From contig JAYWHT010000075.1 in NCBI GenBank assembly GCA_043777595.1, positions 1-37,465 on the forward strand: 37,465 nucleotides of DNA. Reading direction: 5' to 3'. Position numbers and translations under genes: made by a program. The notes beneath the pieces are model-generated. The model saw nothing but the letters and a program-made list of their open reading frames with translations, did no database searches and was not told the origin of the DNA. The DNA comes from JAYVJH01 sp043777595. GTDB taxonomy: Bacteria; Bacteroidota; Bacteroidia; Cytophagales; Spirosomataceae. Below, one piece after another: positions 33,772 through 37,465 of the stretch; position 1 is the stretch's first letter, and the number at the start of each line of letters is the position of its first letter.

Positions 33772-33821
33772 TGCAAATATGATTTTTTATATTTGCACTT
33801 AGAGCCTCAAATGCAAATATA
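33772..33821 (-). promoter_or_regulatory. Kinase-gene promoter region with three TGCAAATAT copies
   Basis: TGCAAATAT occurs at 33772-33780 and 33812-33820, and in inverted form at 33789-33797. The first and inverted copies make a 9-base dyad with an 8-base loop. On the minus strand the copy at 33814-33821 reads TATATTTG, a -7 box 83 bases ahead of the kinase start; the dyad lies between it and the gene. Confidence 0.4.
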
Positions 33822-33830
33822 AACCCAATT

Positions 33831-34679
33831 TTAGCCAATAAAGTCCTTCAAAAGCCCTTTATCTTTAACTCTGATTCCTTTTTCGGTTAGCTCAACGGTA
33901 CAAGCGTCGTAGATGGGGTCATGGTCAAATATCAAAATTGTGTTGTTTTGTACGGCCTCTGTCAATAGTTTTTCTTTTTCAATCATTGTTTGTAATGGTC
34001 GCACGTCATAGCCCATCACATAGGGTAGCGCAATGTGCGCTGACGATGGAATGGTGTCGGCCATAAAGAGTAGATTTTGGTTTTTGAGGTTAATCTGAAC
34101 CATCGTCATCTTTTCTGTATGACCATCGCAATAGACTGGCGTTACATTTTGACCAAAGGGATTGGTAATTTTATCAGAAAAAAACAACTGCCCTGCTTCT
34201 TGAATCGGTATCATGTTTTCTTTGAAGAATGTCGCTTTTTCACGGGCGTTGGGTTGGGTGGCGGCTTGCCAATGGTCTGAATGTGTCCAATATTTAGCAT
34301 TCGGGAAAGCCAGTTCAAAGCCCGTTCGGTCTGAGTTCCAGTTTACTCCGCCGCCACAATGGTCAAAATGCAGGTGTGAAAAAATAACATCGGTAACGTC
34401 GCCAGCCCCAAAACCAGCCAATTTGATAGACCCCAGCAGGTCGCCAGTGCCGTGTTTGTGGTAGTAAGCCTGCCATTTGGCATCTTGTTTGTCGCCCATG
34501 CCAGTATCTATGAGCATCAGTCGGTTGCCGTCTTCGATGAGCAGGCAGCGCATATTCCAGCTACAAAGGTTATTTTCATCGGCAGGGTTGAGTTTGTTCC
34601 AAAGTAGTTTTGGCACAACACCAAACATTGCCCCACCATCTAACTTAAAATGGCCAGCATCTATTACGTGTACTTGCAT
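33831..34679 (-). CDS. MBL-fold metallo-hydrolase
   Basis: A 282-residue metallo-beta-lactamase-fold hydrolase, started at the ATG at 34679 (MQVHVIDAGHFKLDGG) because it follows a -7 box and begins the first strand. Metal ligands: FSHLHFDHCGG (His102, His104, Asp106, His107), a His in VYCDGHTEKM, Asp in LLFMADTIPSS and His in ILIFDHDPIYD. The pattern resembles the lactonase-like and general MBL-fold hydrolases of Bacteroidetes; the substrate cannot be told. No signal peptide. It runs in the same direction as the kinase gene, about 100 bases upstream of it, and is divergent from the ABC-F gene. Confidence 0.88.
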   Translation of the reverse strand: MQVHVIDAGHFKLDGGAMFGVVPKLLWNKLNPADENNLCSWNMRCLLIEDGNRLMLIDTGMGDKQDAKWQAYYHKHGTGDLLGSIKLAGFGAGDVTDVIFSHLHFDHCGGGVNWNSDRTGFELAFPNAKYWTHSDHWQAATQPNAREKATFFKENMIPIQEAGQLFFSDKITNPFGQNVTPVYCDGHTEKMTMVQINLKNQNLLFMADTIPSSAHIALPYVMGYDVRPLQTMIEKEKLLTEAVQNNTILIFDHDPIYDACTVELTEKGIRVKDKGLLKDFIG

Positions 34680-34696
34680 TAAAAATATTTTTTTGG

Positions 34697-34704
34697 CAAA
34701 GATA
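34697..34704 (-). promoter_or_regulatory. -7 box of the MBL-fold hydrolase gene
   Basis: TATCTTTG on the minus strand matches TAnnTTTG, 17 bases upstream of the ATG at 34679. No well-spaced -33 element is seen. Confidence 0.45.
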
Positions 34705-34762
34705 ACAAACAAACCTTCCACAGCCATTTGTTTTGAGATTAGCGAAAAATAATCTTTCGCTG

Positions 34763-34770
34763 TACCTTTG
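34763..34770 (+). promoter_or_regulatory. -7 box of the ABC-F gene, possibly leaderless
   Basis: TACCTTTG ends only four bases before the ATG at 34775. With the usual distance from this box to the transcription start, the mRNA would begin at or next to the start codon. Confidence 0.45.
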
Positions 34771-34774
34771 CACC

Positions 34775-36709
34775 ATGATTTCAATAACCAACTTATCGTA
34801 TTACCTCGGCGACCGTGCTTTGTACGAGTCTGCATCATGGCACATCAAACCCAAAGACAAAATTGGCCTCATTGGCCTGAACGGTACGGGCAAATCAACT
34901 TTGCTGCGTTTGATTGTCGGCGAATACCAAGCTGATGCTGGAACTATCTCAAAATCAGGCGAATGTACGATTGGATTTTTGAATCAAGACCATCTTTCGT
35001 ATCTGTCTGACGAGTCGATTTTGGCCGTAGCCATGCAAGCCTTCGAGCGTGCCAATGTATTGCAGGTGCAGTTGGACGAGATTTTGCACGAAATGGAACT
35101 CAACTACCACGATGCGCTGATTGATAAATTGGCTCGGATACAAGAAGAGTTTGAAGCCCTTGATGGGTATTCGCTACAAGCCAAGTCAGAAGAAATATTG
35201 GAAGGATTAGGTTTTTCGACCGATGATTTGCACAAACCCCTCCGTCAGTTTTCGGGAGGGTGGCGTATGCGAGTGATGTTGGCCAAAATGCTACTACAAA
35301 AACCAGCCTTACTCATGCTCGATGAGCCTACCAACCACTTGGACTTGCCGTCGATTAAATGGGTAGAAAAATATGTCGAAAACTACGAGGGGGCAGTTAT
35401 TGTAGTCTCGCACGACCGTGAGTTTTTGGATAATGTGTCGAACTGTATAGTTGAAATCTCTAATCAGAAGTTCAACTATTATGGGGGTAATTATAGTTTT
35501 TATTTAGAAGAAAAAGCCCTTCGAAATGAAATCCAGCAAGGGGCTTATGAAAACCAGCAGTCGAAAATCAAACAAACTGAGCGGTTTATTGAGCGATTTA
35601 AGGCCAAAGCCACCAAAGCCAAACAAGCACAGAGCCGTGCCAAAATGTTAGACAAAATGGATAGAATTGATGCCGTGGTGGACGAAAATGCCAAAGTCCA
35701 TTTTAAGTTTCAGTTTACAACCCAGCCTGGCCGCCATGTGTTGCAGTTAGAGAACATCTCGAAATCTTATGGCGACAAACATATTTTGTCCAAGACCGAT
35801 ATAGCCATGGAGCGGGGCGATAAGATTGCGCTCATAGGGGCAAACGGCAAGGGAAAATCGACAGTGTTACGAATAGTAGCTGGCGATGAAGACATCAGCG
35901 GAGAGCGGCGGCTGGGGCATAATGTCAAGTTTACGTTTTTTGCCCAGCATCAACTCGAAGCGTTGAATATTGAAAATACGATATTGGACGAACTCAAATA
36001 CGCCAACCCAACTAAGTCAGAAACTGAATGTAGGACGATATTGGGCTGTTTTTTGTTTTCGGGCGACGATGCCTTTAAGAAAATCAAAGTACTGTCGGGT
36101 GGCGAAAAATCTCGGGTGGCATTGGCCAAAGTATTAGTATCGGAAGCTAACTTTCTACTCTTAGACGAGCCTACCAACCACTTAGACATTCAGTCGGTCA
36201 ATATCCTGATTCAGGCTTTGCAGCAGTACGAAGGCTCATACATTGTCGTCTCGCACGACCGTTATTTTGTCGAGGCCACAGCCAACAAAATTTGGTACAT
36301 CGAAGACCGTGAAATAAAACAGTACCCAGGCTCGTACCAAGAATATGAAATGTGGAACGAAGACCGAAAAGCCGAAAATCAAACCGAAAGCAATACCAAA
36401 CAAAGTGCCAAACTCGAAAAACACAACGCAATCCACCAGTCGGTAGTAGCCAAACCCAAACAAGCCGTTACCAAATCGTTGAGTTATTCAGATACCAAAA
36501 ACATTCAACAAAAAATAGATAAAATAGAACTGAAAATCAACGAGTTAGAAGCTCGTAAAGCCGAGAGCGAAACAAAATTGGCCGACCCCGAAATATATGG
36601 TAATCCTACAAAATTGAGCGAACTAAACCGTTTTTATATTGACCTTAAAACCCAACTTAGTACGGCCAATGATGAGTGGGAGGCGGCTGTGATAGAGTTG
36701 GAGGGGTAG
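34775..36709 (+). CDS. ABC-F family ATPase
   Basis: A 644-residue soluble protein with two ABC domains and no membrane segment: the ABC-F family, which acts on the ribosome. I start it at the ATG at 34775 (MISITNLSYYLGDRAL); the frame extends upstream but that part precedes the promoter. Domain 1 has GLNGTGKSTLLR (34-45), FSGGWRMRVMLAK and MLDEPTNHLDLPS. A charged linker (about 240-310, KQTERFIERFKAKATKAKQA) is the tRNA-interacting P-site motif region. Domain 2 has GANGKGKSTVLR, LSGGEKSRVALAK and LLDEPTNHLDIQS. A Lys/Glu-rich coiled coil ends the protein, as in Uup. Uup-like or EttA/YdiF-like is undecided. Confidence 0.92.
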   Translation: MISITNLSYYLGDRALYESASWHIKPKDKIGLIGLNGTGKSTLLRLIVGEYQADAGTISKSGECTIGFLNQDHLSYLSDESILAVAMQAFERANVLQVQLDEILHEMELNYHDALIDKLARIQEEFEALDGYSLQAKSEEILEGLGFSTDDLHKPLRQFSGGWRMRVMLAKMLLQKPALLMLDEPTNHLDLPSIKWVEKYVENYEGAVIVVSHDREFLDNVSNCIVEISNQKFNYYGGNYSFYLEEKALRNEIQQGAYENQQSKIKQTERFIERFKAKATKAKQAQSRAKMLDKMDRIDAVVDENAKVHFKFQFTTQPGRHVLQLENISKSYGDKHILSKTDIAMERGDKIALIGANGKGKSTVLRIVAGDEDISGERRLGHNVKFTFFAQHQLEALNIENTILDELKYANPTKSETECRTILGCFLFSGDDAFKKIKVLSGGEKSRVALAKVLVSEANFLLLDEPTNHLDIQSVNILIQALQQYEGSYIVVSHDRYFVEATANKIWYIEDREIKQYPGSYQEYEMWNEDRKAENQTESNTKQSAKLEKHNAIHQSVVAKPKQAVTKSLSYSDTKNIQQKIDKIELKINELEARKAESETKLADPEIYGNPTKLSELNRFYIDLKTQLSTANDEWEAAVIELEG

Positions 36710-36734
36710 TGCTTCTAATTGGATTGAGACATTT

Positions 36735-36767
36735 AGCGATACCATCGCTCCAAGCGATGGTGTCGCT
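36735..36767. repeat. Intergenic palindrome, CCA-loop family (copy 3)
   Basis: Fifteen-base arms (36735-36749 and 36753-36767) with one mismatch around CCA, between convergent ABC-F and PQQ-repeat genes. It is 32/33 identical to 25602-25634; the sole change makes one arm pair a T-G wobble. It probably ends both transcripts. Confidence 0.75.
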
Positions 36768-36772
36768 GTGTT

Positions 36773-37465
36773 TCATTTCACCGCCTCATAACAATATACA
36801 TTTAGCCCTGTGCTGGCGAAAATACGGCCTTTTTTGCCGTTTTGGGCGGGTAGCCCTGCTACCATTCCCCAAAAATACGCATCTGAGTTGGCCCTAAAAT
36901 CAGGCGATTGTAGTTTCCAGAGGTGTTTGCCTGTTTGGACATCTACGGCATGGAGCAAGCCATCTCCACCACCAGCGTAATAAACCACTCCGTCCTGATA
37001 CACCAGCCGAGTGCTTGTACCCGACGATTTTTCTTGCCAGCGTTCTGAGCCTGTGGCAGGGTCGAGGCCATAGATGTAGGTATCTTCGCTGTTGGCTACA
37101 ATTATACCATCGGCAATGATAAAACCCGAAAACAGAAAATTGCCCCCAAAAGTACGCTCCCAAATTTTGGCCCCTGTAGCCAAATCATGGCAAGTAAAAT
37201 AACGGCCTGCTGAGTGATAAACCCTGCCGTTATAAATAACTGGTAGCCCATCAACAGAAGCATTGTAGGACACTGCAATAGGCATTTTTTCATAGACCCA
37301 CTTGCGTTTTGTAACATTGTACAGCCCAAAAACTGACCGAATGATACCTTGATTGGCTGGCAGGCTGGGTGTATGGTGGTCAATAACGAGCATCGTATCA
37401 CCTGCTTGCTCAAAAGCCAGCAACGAAGTAGCACCAGCACTAATACCACTACTACCATCAGGCAG
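36773..37465 (-). CDS. PQQ-type beta-propeller repeat protein (C-terminal part)
   Basis: The frame is open to the window edge, so the N-terminus lies beyond 37465 and 230 residues are seen. Repeated blade motifs of the PQQ-binding-like (quinoprotein/BamB-like) propeller are clear: DLATGAKIWERTF, DPATGSERWQEKS and DVQTGKHLWKLQSP, each an Asp-x-x-Thr-Gly turn followed by a Trp strand, about 40 residues apart. Between them are segments such as GRVYHSAGRYFTC and DGVVYYAGGGDGLLHAV. Such proteins are often exported; the signal peptide would be in the missing part. Substrate or partner unknown. The stop lies six bases from a hairpin shared with the ABC-F gene. Confidence 0.85.
   Translation of the reverse strand: MPDGSSGISAGATSLLAFEQAGDTMLVIDHHTPSLPANQGIIRSVFGLYNVTKRKWVYEKMPIAVSYNASVDGLPVIYNGRVYHSAGRYFTCHDLATGAKIWERTFGGNFLFSGFIIADGIIVANSEDTYIYGLDPATGSERWQEKSSGTSTRLVYQDGVVYYAGGGDGLLHAVDVQTGKHLWKLQSPDFRANSDAYFWGMVAGLPAQNGKKGRIFASTGLNVYCYEAVK

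Noticed and set aside
23055..36767. The palindrome copies as a CRISPR array
   Set aside because: The copies are thousands of bases apart with genes between them, and there are no regular spacers or cas genes.

Overview
The window looks like chromosomal DNA of a member of the phylum Bacteroidota, most likely order Cytophagales. The main reasons are a full-length SprA, a GldA-type ATPase, PorT-like outer-membrane barrels, TAnnTTTG promoter boxes and few Shine-Dalgarno sites. GC looks moderate. I see no rRNA, tRNA, CRISPR array or transposase, and no stretch over 300 bases lacks a gene.

Layout. 1-5.3 kb: a 50-residue unknown protein, two tandem Skp/OmpH-like periplasmic chaperones, an rsmH-ftsL pair cut off from the rest of the division/wall cluster, a thioredoxin-fold secreted protein overlapping an outer-membrane barrel gene, and an orphan antitoxin-like gene. 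5.3-9.7 kb: murA with Asp in place of the catalytic Cys, then an acyl-CoA dehydrogenase and an APH-type kinase (the ACAD10/ACAD11 pairing) with a complete HicA-HicB module between them. 9.8-19.9 kb: the 2405-residue SprA translocon, then a four-gene minus-strand operon (secreted unknown, holin-like membrane protein, GldA-type ATPase, outer-membrane barrel) and a second orphan antitoxin-like gene with an apparent toxin remnant. 19.9-23.0 kb: glycogen branching enzyme and the MeaB GTPase.

23.1-33.7 kb is a surface-polysaccharide locus. The export/regulation operon wza - PHP-type tyrosine phosphatase - wzc runs leftwards. A fucosyltransferase (GT11) and a GT2 glycosyltransferase run rightwards from the same intergenic region. 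A type II restriction-modification pair sits inside the locus, with its two genes overlapping tail to tail and a helix-turn-helix domain fused to the methylase. After it come a two-domain oxidoreductase and a very small protein-kinase-like gene. 33.8-37.5 kb: a metallo-beta-lactamase-fold hydrolase, an ABC-F ATPase with a possibly leaderless promoter, and the C-terminal part of a PQQ-type beta-propeller protein cut by the window edge.

Near-perfect hairpins recur between genes. Three share the core CCATCGCTCCAAGC and a CCA loop, and two of these are 32/33 identical although 11 kb apart. The most interesting items are the ACAD/HicAB/APH arrangement, the mini-kinase with an inserted catalytic loop, the HTH-methylase fusion with nested inverted repeats in its own promoter, and the hairpin family. 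No single wholly new system is proven by the sequence alone.
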